Source: Pyrocephalus nanus (Eukaryota > Chordata > Aves > Passeriformes > Tyrannidae). From it: a stretch of DNA of 64,000 nucleotides. Under the pieces are notes generated by a model. The model ran no database searches. It had not been told where the DNA came from and saw only the letters and a program-made list of their open reading frames with translations. The position numbers and the translations under genes were made by a program. Positions 44,330 through 54,912 of this stretch are shown here, one piece after another (positions within the stretch are counted from its first letter, which is position 1; each line of letters opens with the position of its first letter). The stretch lies in contig CM076277.1 in assembly GCA_038380795.1 (NCBI GenBank), positions 897,501-961,500 of the forward strand, read 5' to 3'.

Positions 44330-44413
44330 TGCGGGCAGCGGCGCGGGCAGCGGCCGCTGCGGCGCGGGGTCTCGGCCGGTGGACGGCGGCGGAACGGAGC
44401 GGGCGGAGCAGAG
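44330..44413 (+). other. Putative non-coding first exon ending in a splice donor
   Basis: Only the 3' end is supported. agcagag|gtgagccgcagg is a strong U2-type donor with GT at 44414-44415. The 5' end is unknown and the start given is nominal. If transcription starts in the 44.2-44.38 kb GC-box region, the exon would be short and 5' UTR. No ATG with a convincing context opens a recognisable protein before the donor. A later ATG at 44697 (residues MEPDEPAPGIRSPELL, then stop) lies in the intron and is unlikely to matter. Confidence 0.55.
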
Positions 44414-44650
44414 GTGAGCCGCAGGAGTGCGGGGGGCGCGGGGCCGGGCAGCCCCAGGTGCGGTGCTGTGCCTGCGGCGGAGACGCGGGCAGGTTGCGGG
44501 CAGGGCTGCAGCCCCACCGCCGGGAAAGCTGTTCCAAGCCGGGCCTCCCCTTTCCGGCACCGGTGCATCCCGCACCGTGTCCGTGGGGGCGCGGCTCCCC
44601 ACGGGGGTCCGATGGCATAGTGTGTGGGTAGGACCGCGCTTCCACCCGCC

Positions 44651-47600
44651 AAGGAGCAGAGCGGAGTGCGGGGAAGCAGCAGAGGCTGCCGGGTCCATGG
44701 AGCCGGATGAGCCGGCCCCGGGGATTCGCAGCCCCGAGCTGCTGTAACACATTGAACTGCCGGCCTGTGATTTGAGGGAGATGATTTAAATTAGAGGGAG
44801 ATTTGGAGAGAGCCAGGAACAACTTGGAATGGGTCCTTGCATATTTCTGTAGTTATTTTTGGAGTATTGTCATATGGCAGGAGGTGGGCTCTAGAGGTAT
44901 CCTTGAGCTCAGCATTTTCTCCATAGGCTGGTTGCCCGGGAGATCGTACTAGAAGACCTGCGTGGCCCTTTCCTCATCAGTGGTTTCTGTATTTCCCATC
45001 TCTTTTTCTCTGGCTGTTTCCTGGGGTATTGTTCCCCTCTGGTGTGCCCAGCCCTCAGCCTGTCACGGTGGGGAACCCTCCTGTGGGCAAACAATGGTCA
45101 GGGTGTGCGTGGCTGGGTAGTCACAATGTGCTGCAGGCGATGGCAAAGCTGTATTTGATTCAGCTGTGGATGGTGTGAGGTGATTCTTGATCAGCTGGTT
45201 CTCCATTGCTGAGGATGAGGTGTGGCTTCTCCAGCATCCTCAGAGAGATCAGCCCATGCATCAGCCTCTTCCTGCACTTAACTGGCACTTTCCCTCCAGC
45301 TTTCTCATACTAGACGTGTCGAAAGGGATTTTTGCTTCCAAATGACTGGAGATGTGGGAAGCACACTGTTACCAAGGTCTGCTCCTGGGGAGTTTCTGCA
45401 TCCTTTTGTGTCCCACAGGAGGACTGTTGGTGTCTGGCCCCTTGGACCATGGCTGTGACAGCTGGAGAGCTGCTCTGATGGCCTTCAGCTATGTGTCCTT
45501 GTTGCCATCACATGAGTTTGGAACTGAGGGAAGGTTGGCTGGGTTTGGGCGATGGTCCTTGAAGAAGGGAATTGCTCTTTAATTCTGTTGGTTTAGAGTC
45601 TGGTTTGGTAGGCAGGAAGCCTGTCTGTGGGGGGGCTCCCCAGGGTGCTCTCCATGAGGACCTATCTCTGTTGTGTGCAGGGATGCAGGGCATGTTCTGG
45701 AAGCCATAGCTTGGCCCTGGCTGTTGTACTGCACGGCAGGTCCAGAGCGTTCTTCCTTACACAGGGATAAATCTCTGGAGTCAAGGACCATGGTGCAGCC
45801 GTCCCTTGAGGGGACGTGAGCCGCCTCCCCCCTGCAGCCCCGCTGTGAAGGAAGTATTCCTCTCTCTTCTCTTTGCACCATTCTTATGCCCTGTCAATTG
45901 CTTTAGCCGTGATTTCAGCTGGTGACGCTGCCATTAAGGCAGCAGTTGCTGTTACCAGGAGAGCCCTGGGCAGGGCTGTGGGGCACAGAGCCTGTGTTTG
46001 TGCTGGGGTAAGCTGGCTTTGGATGCAGGTGATGGGTTCTTCTTGCTGCTTTGGTTGCTTGTTGATGTTGTGCCTAGAACTGTACAGGACTTTTTATCAA
46101 TTTCTGAGAAATGAGCATTTTCCAAAACTCTTAGGGGCACTGTTTTGGTTTGGAGGAAGCATCTAGAAAGGGGTTTTGAAGTCCTGTGTTGTTTTTCTGG
46201 GCTAAAGACATGAGTGGAGTAGAGAGCTCATGTTCCTGGTGTGTGGAAGGGAAAGGTTTTGGTAAATCCCCTGTCCAGTGCAGACACGGATCATGCTGGG
46301 CCCTCTTTCCTGGGCTGCTGCCATAGTTGCCACCACCACAACAACCTTTCAGGGTAAGTGTCTTCTGGTGTGTGTTTTCTGTGTGGCCGGGTCAGCTGAA
46401 GAAGTCACTGCAGCGTAGAATGAGAAAAATCGTAGAAGTCAATTTTGTTCCCCCAGGCAGTTATTTCCCTGATAAGCTCTGGGTGATGACCTTGGTCCTG
46501 ATGAGGAGCTGGGTCTCTCATTGATTTACAGAGTAATGTTTTGAGTTTTCTGCTGGCAGCACCAAGCCCTTGTCCTGTGGGTGACATCACTCCAAGCTGC
46601 CTGCATTCCTCCTTGTTCCAGCACTGGTGAGGACTTCTGCTTTCCTAGAGGAGGCTTTCAGAGATGGACAGACCAGTCAGGTGCCTGACTAATTTTGTCC
46701 CTAAAAGAAGAAGTCTTTCCCATAACTAATTAGGATTTTTAAATTAGGAAGTCACCTATTTCTTAAAGGGCAGGGGGTGAGCTTGACTGTTCCCAGGCTT
46801 GATTTGAGCTTCCTGCTCAGACTCTCAGACATCACTGGAGTGTCCTTTGCCTTAATTCTCTTTGGCCATGGACTTGGGATATTTCCCTGCTGCCTTGGGC
46901 ACAGTGCTATAGTGCCGGAGCGACAGCTGGGATGCCGATGGGGAAGCAAGTGTGTGCGAAGAAATGGGCTGAGTATTGGCCTTAAGCTTTGCGCAGAGCA
47001 GCGTGGGCGGCTGTAAGGCCTGTGTATAGTAGACTTTCATGTGGTGCCTGTCACTTGGAGGTCTAAGTTGAGCCTGGAGCTCTGTTTTAAGCAGAGATGC
47101 CAAAGAAGAAACACAAAACAGTGGCAGTTCCTGAGTCCCTGGATGCTGGAAGCTTCTGCACAGGGAGACTTGTGCAGCTACAAATACCTGACTCTCATAC
47201 AGGCACCTGAATTGCGCTTGCACTGAGGCTGTGACAGTGATGGCTGCGTGCCTTATTGTTCTCATTACAGCAGTCAGTGGCTCTGAGTCAGCAGGTTTGG
47301 ATTTGTCAGAGCTGGGGTGGTTGCACTGAGGAGATCTGTGCAGGTGCTTAGTGAAGGGACTGGCCCTGATTCTCTCCTTCTGTCAGGGGACATTAGTTTT
47401 GAGCCTGGACCCACAGTCACTGTTGGCTTATGCTGTTGCTTGAGCCTGGAAGGAGTTGTATGTGTTTGTGGAAGCTGGAGAACAGTCTCCTTTGGGAACT
47501 CCTTTCCAGCCCCTGCCCTGTGCTACTTCAGTGTATGAAGTAGAGCATCCCTGCTGCTGGTGAGGCACCATGCTGACCGTACCAGTCCTTCATCATCACC

Positions 47601-47958
47601 TTGACTGAACTTCAGGTGGTGGAAGGGATAGTAGAAGGGGACTGTCTTTGATGCAGACATTTCTTTAAGCCTGCAGATCCATCCTTCCTCTCTTTCCAGC
47701 CCTTGGGTGGATGCTTGTGCATTGTCCAGGACCTACGTGTGCCTTAAAGTGAAGAGCGGGAGATCTGAGCAACCATGTCTTTCACCATGGGAGCAGTGTC
47801 TGCTTTCCACAGCGGGTCTCCCGTCTGCACAGTGTGTCCCTGGTGCAGAGCAGGGCGCTGGGCCCAGCCCCCATGGATGTCCCTTTGTCTCGGATGACAG
47901 CTGCTCCCTCTGCTCTGTCTTGCTCCAAGGAGGTGAACTGTTTGGGGGTGCATGGTGG
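44651..47958 (+). other. Putative intron, no exon recognised
   Basis: Several stretches are rich in G and T on the + strand (for example 46021-46080), as in introns transcribed left to right. cctttcag followed by ggtaagtg at about 46341-46356 looks like a zero-length exon but has one extra G. No repeats recognised. Confidence 0.45.
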
Positions 47959-48190
47959 CACAGAATCATGGGTTTGGGTTGGAAGGGACCTTAAAGCTCA
48001 TCTCATTCCAACCCCACTGCCATGGGCAGGGACACCTTCCACAAGACCAGGTTGCTCCAAGCCCCATCCAACCTTGCCTTGGACACTTCCAGGGATGGGG
48101 CAGCCACAGCTTCTCTGGGCAACCTGTGCCAGGGCCTCACCACCCTCACAGGGAAGAACTTCTCCCTAATATCTAATCCTAAGACTAGCT
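47959..48190 (-). mobile_element. CR1 LINE 3' fragment
   Basis: cacagaatcatgggtttggg, cccactgccatgggcaggga, cagccacagcttctctgggc, ctcaccaccctcacagggaa, then ctaatatctaatcctaag: inverted tail of the abundant subfamily, well preserved. Confidence 0.93.
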
Positions 48191-50189
48191 GTTGAGCTGA
48201 AGTTTTGTATGACTGGACAGGAGTCAAAGTTTGCTCTCCTTGTGCTAGGTGGGGAGCTGTGGGACTGTGTGGAAAGGGTCAGACATGCCAGAGCCCTAGG
48301 TGGGTGATTTGGTACAAATTCTCATATCTGCTTGTCCCAGTACACAGTTGAGAGGGCTCTGAATGCAGCTGACAGTACCCTGCCTGGTGTGTGCACACCC
48401 ATGAATATGCTCATGTAGACTCTCTAGGGGTGAGAGCAGCAGACGGAGCCTTAAAATCTGGATTATAATGCTCTGGAAGAGGATTTTCTTTTCATCTTCT
48501 GCTGATGGTCTGTTTCTTGTCCTCTGTAGGGCAATCCTGGCTCCCCAAGGGGCTTAGCAGTGTCCCAGGCGGGGTCTGCCCTGTACGGGAGCTGCTGTGT
48601 CTGGGGACAGCTGGCTCTGGGTGCGCAGCATTCCAGATCCGGCAGGATCACAGTGCCAAGAGGATACTGGGCTGATTCTTTTGTGCTCAAAACACGAGAC
48701 AAATGAGGCTGAAGCTGCAGATCTGCAGCTGCCAGCAGGTCAGCAGTTTTGCCTGGGCACTTGGCCTCTTTGTAGTGATGAAATGTGGTAGCAGGTTGGT
48801 CCATCCCCCTTTCAGAGACCAGCCCTCTGCCCACCAGCTATAACTGGACCTTGTGGCCATCTCAGTACACTGAGATGTCCCTGATGCCTCCTCAGTCTCA
48901 ATGCTCTTTTACAAGGTGCTGGCGATGGGGTAGAAACCAGGAGCAGGTGCTGTGCTAGTGTAAAGCTCATCCTGCTTCTGAGATGATGCTGAATGAGGAT
49001 TCACAGCCCAGCCCTGCTGCCAGGTTCCTCCCACCGACTCCTTCCTCCCTCTGCTCCTACTAACCCACTGCCGGGGCCCCTCGCTGCCTGGCAGCAGCAG
49101 AGATGTCTGCTGGTATCCCTCCCTGAGCATCAGATGGAGAGGAAAACACAGGGTGGAGTCAGCTCTCACACAAAGGAAATGTTGAGGTATCATTTCTGCC
49201 TTCGGTGCATTTTTAGGTGGCTGGGGAGAGATTAAACAGGATCTTAACACATTCACAGCCCCCTTCCCACCTCATTTTCCTGTGAATCTGTTGCTGTCAT
49301 GGTATCTTTCAGATGATATTTTTAGCTTTGCCTTTTCCTTTTTTTTGCCTCCTATCCTTGTATCGGGCTTTTGCAGGGAAGCACATTTCTATGGGAGAGC
49401 AGAATGAGCCATTTCACGAGACATTTTGCTATGGGCAGAAGGGCCGGGAAATCTGATTGTGTGTTTGAAATGACACATTCCCCTTTGTAATCAGCTAATT
49501 GGACTTGTCAGGGCGAGTGCCAGCAGCAAGGCCAGGCTGGAGGCTGGCTGCAGGGCGGGAGGGGGATGGACCAGCCCTTCACATCCTCCTCAGGCCCATC
49601 CACAGGGGACCATCACCCAGGTGGCCACACGTGAAGGACACCTGCAGGTTTTTCTCCTTAATGATCCTGCAGGAAGCACTACTCTATGCATAAGAGAAGC
49701 AACTGGATGTTCTGATTACGTGCGCTATGGATCTGGCAGTGTTTGTGCTGGCAGAAGCCCTGTGGAGCGTAGGATGGTTTGGTACCTGATAGAGCTCTGG
49801 GGATCTGCTTTAATGGTGCTGCCAGGGACGTAGCAAAGGTCTCAAGGTGGGAGAGGGATGGTCATACAGCTGGGTTTGCTGCTTGCTATGGGAAGGTGTC
49901 ATTTTTGACAAGGATACAAACCTAAAGTTGATGGTGAACTTTGGAGGGGGAAAATTCCATCCTGAATTCTCAGCAGTGTTTCCCTTTAGGAGATTTACTG
50001 CAAGTCCTGATAGATGAAGGTCCTGCAGAGTGAACTGGCCAGAACAAGAGAAACCTCCTGTGAGGTCTGATCTGGCTCTGGGTATGTGCATCCCTATGTG
50101 GGGCAGGGGCTGTTACCTCTGCAAAATCACTGGAACTGTTCTTCAGGGGACCAAAGAATGCTTTCCAGTGGTATTGTATGGTAGCATGG
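48191..50189 (+). other. Putative intron with a possible conserved non-coding patch
   Basis: At 48500-48530 a pyrimidine tract ends in ctctgtag, a decent acceptor, but no donor-bounded exon with a clear frame follows. 49310-49520 is AT-richer, free of repeats and contains gtaatcagctaattggact, a homeodomain-type TAATTG cluster, and may be a regulatory element. Confidence 0.4.
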
Positions 50190-50335
50190 CATCTCTGGAA
50201 GTGTCCAGGGCCAGGTTGAACTGGGCTTTGAGCAACCCCGTCTAGTGGAAGGTGTCCCTGGCCATGGCAGGGCTGTGGAACAAGGTGATCTTTAGGATCC
50301 CTTTCAACTCACTCCAGCCTATGATTCTATGGGAC
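50190..50335 (+). mobile_element. CR1 LINE 3' fragment
   Basis: gcatctctggaagtgtccagggcc, ttgagcaaccccgtctagtgg, tcccttccaac-like tccctttcaactc, then cctatgattctatggg: plus-strand tail. Confidence 0.88.
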
Positions 50336-51139
50336 AATTATAAATCCTTATTGGTCACCTTGGTCTCATTTCTGTAAGAAATGCAGGTGACTCCAGGTAA
50401 CTGTGGGAAGTACCACAGCACGCAGAGAAGATGCAACTGCCCATTCTGTGTTTTGGGGGCAGTGTCTGCCCCCTCAGTATCACTGCAAGAGCTTTGGAGC
50501 TCAGTCTCGCCCTGGTGTGCTGCTGCTAGTTGTGGGTGTGGGCAAGGTAGCCTGGAAGCCCATGGTGGTGTGGTCTGTGGGCCTCTCCTGATGGGCGCTG
50601 GCTGGACTGTTCCCTCTCGGCTCACTGAGCTACTGTGATGCTGAGTGGGCAGAGCTGTGCACAGCTGGACTGCTCTCCATATGCGCTGCCACGCTCCCTG
50701 CTCCATGCGTGCTCCTGCTCTGGTGCTCATGTGAAGGGAACAGTGTGAATCCTTGTCCCTTGTTGGACCCATAAGCATGTTGCCAACTTGCTGACCCAGA
50801 TTTCAGTGAGCTGGACCAGTGCAGGGCTCCCTCCTAAGCCCAGCCAGCAGCTGAGCTGGCCCGTGGTGCCAGCTGGGCTCTGCCCTGGGCACAAACTGGA
50901 GCCTTCATCTGGCTGCTGCTGTGTGCCAGTGCCTATTCCCCAGCCAGCACTCACACTGACCCATCAGGACCAGGCTGGATGATTGTGATGATGATATTGT
51001 GACAATGCAGGTCACGATGGAATGTTTTCGAGCCTGGGGCAGTGTCTGTGGCTGAGATCGTGTACTCACCAGCCTGGTGCTGGCAAAGCTGGGTGGCAGG
51101 AGGTCAGGATATAATCTAGCATGGTTTTTTTTCTTGCAG
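50336..51139 (+). other. Putative intron, nothing recognised
   Basis: Unique DNA with no repeats or exons identified. Confidence 0.45.
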
Positions 51140-51173
51140 GAGTGTGACGGGGAGCTACTGTTTGCAGGCAGAA
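51140..51173 (+). other. Candidate 34-nt exon
   Basis: Preceded by a strong acceptor (atggttttttttcttgcag) with an AT-rich branch-site region (ggatataatctagc), and followed by gaa|gtgagc, a moderate donor. One frame reads ECDGELLFAGR without a stop and stays open beyond the donor. 34 nt would shift the frame, so a coding role needs matching neighbours that I cannot see. Decoy splice sites of this quality occur by chance in long introns. Confidence 0.25.
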
Positions 51174-52682
51174 GTGAGCAGGGTTGGGGGAGGTCTTGCT
51201 TCCACTGCCTGTATTCTCAGAACACTTCATTAATGATACCAATTGATGTCTATAGCTTGGAGCCTGCCATAATACAGTCAGCCCCAGTGAATGCTGCTCA
51301 TGCAGGGAAGCCACAGTCAGTGGCTGATGGAGAGCACAAGGGCTTTGTTTGACAGCGTCAACACAGGCAGGTTGGGGAGTGCCGAGTGCGACTGCCCTGC
51401 CTTTGGCAGCTGCATCCTCCATCCTCCCTTGAAGGAGGAACAGGGTGCAGGCTTGGGAGCCCCAGGTTCCATACCTCTTTTTCTGGGTTTGAGGAAAGCT
51501 GGCTGCTTTTGTACCTGGCTGTGAACCTGCCTGCCCATCTCTGCTTGGCTTCTATTGACTCACCCTTGAGCCAGGATGGGAGAAAGCTGAGCTTACAAAC
51601 CTGGGAGCAGCACAGAGTACCCACAGAAGTTCCTGGGCTTGACAGAGAAGGAGCAGGGCCACAGAGGCTGTGCCAAAGGAGGGAGAGAGCTCCACAGATC
51701 CTTGTGTATCTGGTAGGGATGGGGGAGCTGCCCAGCAGTGGGTCAGTTGCTGGTGTTGCCATGCTGTGTGAACACTTGGCCCATATGGAGAGTGGAGCAG
51801 GTTTTGTGCCTCTTGGGGAAAGCTGCTGTGGATTAGTGTCAGGGCAGGCTGTTGGCCACACACAGCTGTTGTTTGCTTGTGGAGAGTGAAAGGATTTTTC
51901 TGAATCCATGGGAGAGGTGCGAGATTTGCATAGGTGGGTCATCCTGCCTGCTTTGCTTCTGCACTGGTGGAAACTGGGCCTTGCCTGTCCGAGTATGTTT
52001 GAAAATTAACCCTTGGAAAAGTGGGAGCTATCACTGCTGTGCTGTGAGACCGTGCTTTCTCTTTCATGTCACTGTAGTGCTGCTTGGGTAGATTCTTCTC
52101 CCCTATTAGATGCAGTTGTCATATAAAAAGTGGCCCTGAAAATGCTGTTGCAGGATGGGGCTGTTCCTGTTCAAACTGCTAATTTTCTTCCTGGTGTGTT
52201 GGTGACTCCATGGATGAGGGAGTGGGGCTGCCTCCTGCAGGTCCCACATCACTGACCTGCATCATCGCCTGCAGCCAAAGCCCTGCTGACCAGTTGTTGC
52301 CCTTGGTGTCACTGTGAAGACCATGCCATGAGCTGGAGGGATGGATGACAGTGGGGTGGTACAGATGACCTGAAAGGAGAACGCTTGGGTCCTTCCCAGG
52401 GGATCAGTGTCACTTCTTGGAGGTGTGTTGGCTCTCCAGCCCTGCCGTAGTAAATATTTGCTTTTATCCTGGAATGAACAGAGCTGGCCTTCACATCAGG
52501 CTCTTGGAGAGCAAAATGACATCTAACACGATCTTGAGCTTCCATTCTCCAGCAAGGAAATCTGTATGGAATCTAAATGCAGCACTCGATCTAGGCAGGC
52601 ACCCTCTTGTGACAGCTGTAGCTGTCCTTCCTAGAACTTACCATCATCTTTGTTTTAACCAAATCTGACTTCTTCTTTGCAG
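51174..52682 (+). other. Putative intron, nothing recognised
   Basis: Frames of 167 codons on + (51386-51889) and 194 on - (51358-51942) overlap each other and have no domain. Confidence 0.45.
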
Positions 52683-52732
52683 GTTCTGAATTCTGCCTGA
52701 ACTGAGCACTGAGAGCAGCCCCTGGAAGCAGC
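52683..52732 (+). other. Candidate 50-nt non-coding exon
   Basis: The acceptor ctgacttcttctttgcag has a consensus branch site (ctgac) and tract. The donor gc|gtgagttt is strong from +1 to +6, though the last exon base is C. The segment has stops in all three frames, so if real it is 5' UTR, which fits a gene whose first exon at 44.4 kb also appears non-coding. Not supported by any coding evidence. Confidence 0.35.
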
Positions 52733-53697
52733 GTGAGTTTATCCTGAAAGCTTTTGTTCTCATTTCCAGATCCCAGATGAGGCTGAGTGGGTTTTGCAAT
52801 GTAGAACGGGTTGCTCAGTGTGGAGAAGTACTGCAGGGAGGCTTGTCTGCCAGGAACCCCCAGCAGGACTGGAAATCTAGCCTGCTCCCACCAAAGCACT
52901 ACACTGCTGGGCTTGGGCTTCTGGCTTTGTGTCAGGATTGTTTCCTGATTTGGTTGGAACTTGGCCCTTTCGCCAACAGAAAGGCTCCTACGGGCTGCAT
53001 GACTCCTTGTTCACTGATGGCTTTGGGATATCACTCTTAGTGTTGAGTTTCCATGTGCTGGGTTTCCATGTTGTCTTTTGTATGGAGGATCTGAGGAAGG
53101 TGGTGTGTTTACAAACCAGCTGTGATGTTTTGCTGGCTGTGGCTCAGGTCCCTGGGCTCATGAGGGTGGGCACAGCCGGCCTGAGTTGCCTCCTGGGGAG
53201 TCTGGCACTGCTGGGCAGCTGGGAGCAAAGTACAGGAGAGGTCTGAGCTACAGGATTAAATAGCTGTGATGCCTGAAAGAGTTAAGGGCTTGTAGTCCAG
53301 GCCTTCTCAGAGGCCCCGTGGCTCTTCCAGCTGGAAGGGCTTCTCTACTCCAGGCCCCCGCAGCACAGCACAGTGACATCCATGTGAAACCAGATGTGAG
53401 GAGCTGCTTCTGTGCATCCTGTGGCCCGTGTGGAGCTAGTGATGGCTGGGAGGACAAGGTCTTGCTTTTGCTTTTGCCCTCTGACCCGTGAGGTGAGCCT
53501 AGGCAGAGCAACACTCCAGTATGATGCTTGACCAGGACTGAGATGGAAGCATGGTTTCATCATCTAAAAATAGGAAATGAGGAGCTCCATAGTTGCACCT
53601 GCTGTCCTGGCTCTTTCCTAGGCAACAAGGCCAGGTGGCAGTGGAACTTTGCTGCCCATGGGATTTGGCTCCTGCCCACGAGGCAATGGGTGCGGGT
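52733..53697 (+). other. Putative intron, nothing recognised
   Basis: G+T-rich unique DNA on the + strand in places (for example 53041-53100). No repeats. Confidence 0.45.
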
Positions 53698-53902
53698 TCT
53701 TCCCCCAGGGGGTGGTCAAGCACTGGAACAGGTTCCACAGGGCAGTGGTCATGGCCCTAAGCCTGACAGAGCTTAAGGAGCATTTGGGCAATGCTTTCAG
53801 GCACACGATGGGATTGTTGGGGTTGTCCCTCTGCAGGGCCAGGAGCTGGACTCAGTGATCCTTTTGGTTCCCTTCCCACTCAGGAGATTCTATGACTTTG
53901 TG
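53698..53902 (+). mobile_element. CR1 LINE 3' fragment
   Basis: ggtggtcaagcactggaaca, cctgacagagcttaaggagc, tttgggcaatgctttcaggc, cagggccaggagctggactc, then cttcccactcaggagattctatgac. It belongs to the subfamily also seen at 196 and 22040. Confidence 0.92.
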
Positions 53903-54837
53903 GGCACAGATGCGGGTAGGGGATCCATGTCCCTGCTGAGGACTGTGATAGGCTGCTGTGATGGGCTCTTCAGGGCTAGAGATGTCTCTGAATCTGAACA
54001 GGGCAGGTCCTCATGTTTTATGAGCAGTTTCTCACCATCTGGTGTCTCAGCAGCTCTCCTCCTCCAGGCATTTTGTGCGTCCAGTGAGATGTCAACTCCA
54101 CCCTGCACCCTGGAGTGCATGTCTGAGGGGAGAGCAAGGAGAATGACTGGGTTTCCTCTCCTGTCTCTGTGTGCTGAAGAGTTTAGGTGCTGGATGAACA
54201 GTTTTGGAATTGGTTGAGGCAGAGATGCAGGCCCAACTTATGTGTGCTCCTGCATTGCTGTGTGCCTCAGTTTCTCTACAGGATGGGGTCAGGGTGCTGC
54301 GGGCTCCACGCTGGGGCTCAGCATGAGGAACACCTCTGCGGTGACCCCTCAGCCAACACCTTGTGTTTGCTGTTGGCCTCGGTGTCCCAGGTGTAGCTGG
54401 GGGCAGCGGCCCAGGTCTGTGTGTCTTAGGTTTCATGATTTCTGCTTTCATCTTGTGAGCTGGTGCTGGGGACTTGGGGCATCTGTAGCACAGCAGAGCT
54501 ACTCTGTGTCTGTGCACTCCAGGCAGGCTCACCCAGCCTGTGCTGGTTACCTGCGGGTCCCAGCTCCCTAGCAAGTCGTTGGCAAGCTGATCCTTCCCAG
54601 CACACCCTAGGCCAGCTGCTGCCGTGTGCCAAGGCAGGTGTCTCCCTGCTTCATGAGAGATTGGTGACACTTTGATCACGGCACAGTGACTGTGCTGGCA
54701 ATGAGGTTCTCCTTTATCTGTATTCCTGCAGCTTCCTTACAGCTGATGCTGTATCCTACTTCCTGGGTGTCTGGAAGGGCTTGCTGCTGGGATTGGGTAG
54801 GCGGCAGTGAAGGGAAAGGTGTGGGAGCTTGCTCAGA
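53903..54837 (+). other. Putative intron, nothing recognised
   Basis: Unique DNA. The 195-codon minus frame (54092-54679) has no domain. Confidence 0.45.
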
Positions 54838-54912
54838 GGAGGTGGTCATCACTCATTTGGACTGATGGTTGTTGTAGGTCCCTTCCAACGGAACTACTCC
54901 ATCCTCCTCGAA
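54838..54912 (+). mobile_element. CR1 LINE tail
   Basis: tttggactgatggttgttgt then aggtcccttccaacggaact and a degraded tail (actactccatcctcctcg). The ggaacta ending marks a further CR1 subfamily. Confidence 0.75.

Larger units (their letters stand above)
43905..44650 (+). promoter_or_regulatory. CpG island promoter
   Basis: About 750 bp with very high GC and dense CpG, the only such block outside the ERV. It holds many GC-box cores (gggcggggcgggcggggcgg around 44213-44231 and cccgccccc near 44233). No TATA or CCAAT box is evident, as usual for broad housekeeping-type promoters. The splice donor at 44414 and the G+T-rich look of many stretches downstream favour transcription on +. Divergent transcription on - cannot be excluded, but I found no good minus-strand donor near it. 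Confidence 0.85.

Noticed and set aside
44697..44747. Short frame MEPDEPAPGIRSPELL as a first coding exon
   Set aside because: It stops after 16 codons, has a poor start context, and lies beyond the donor at 44414. gctgctgtaaca is not a convincing donor.
43621..44822. Overlapping 343-, 349- and 243-codon minus frames and 202-263-codon plus frames
   Set aside because: All run through the CpG island and the CCCCGG repeat. High GC removes stops in every frame, and the protein is low complexity.
46341..46356. Possible recursive splice site (acceptor joined to donor)
   Set aside because: Sequence is cag then ggtaag. A recursive site needs AG directly followed by GT, and one extra G breaks it.
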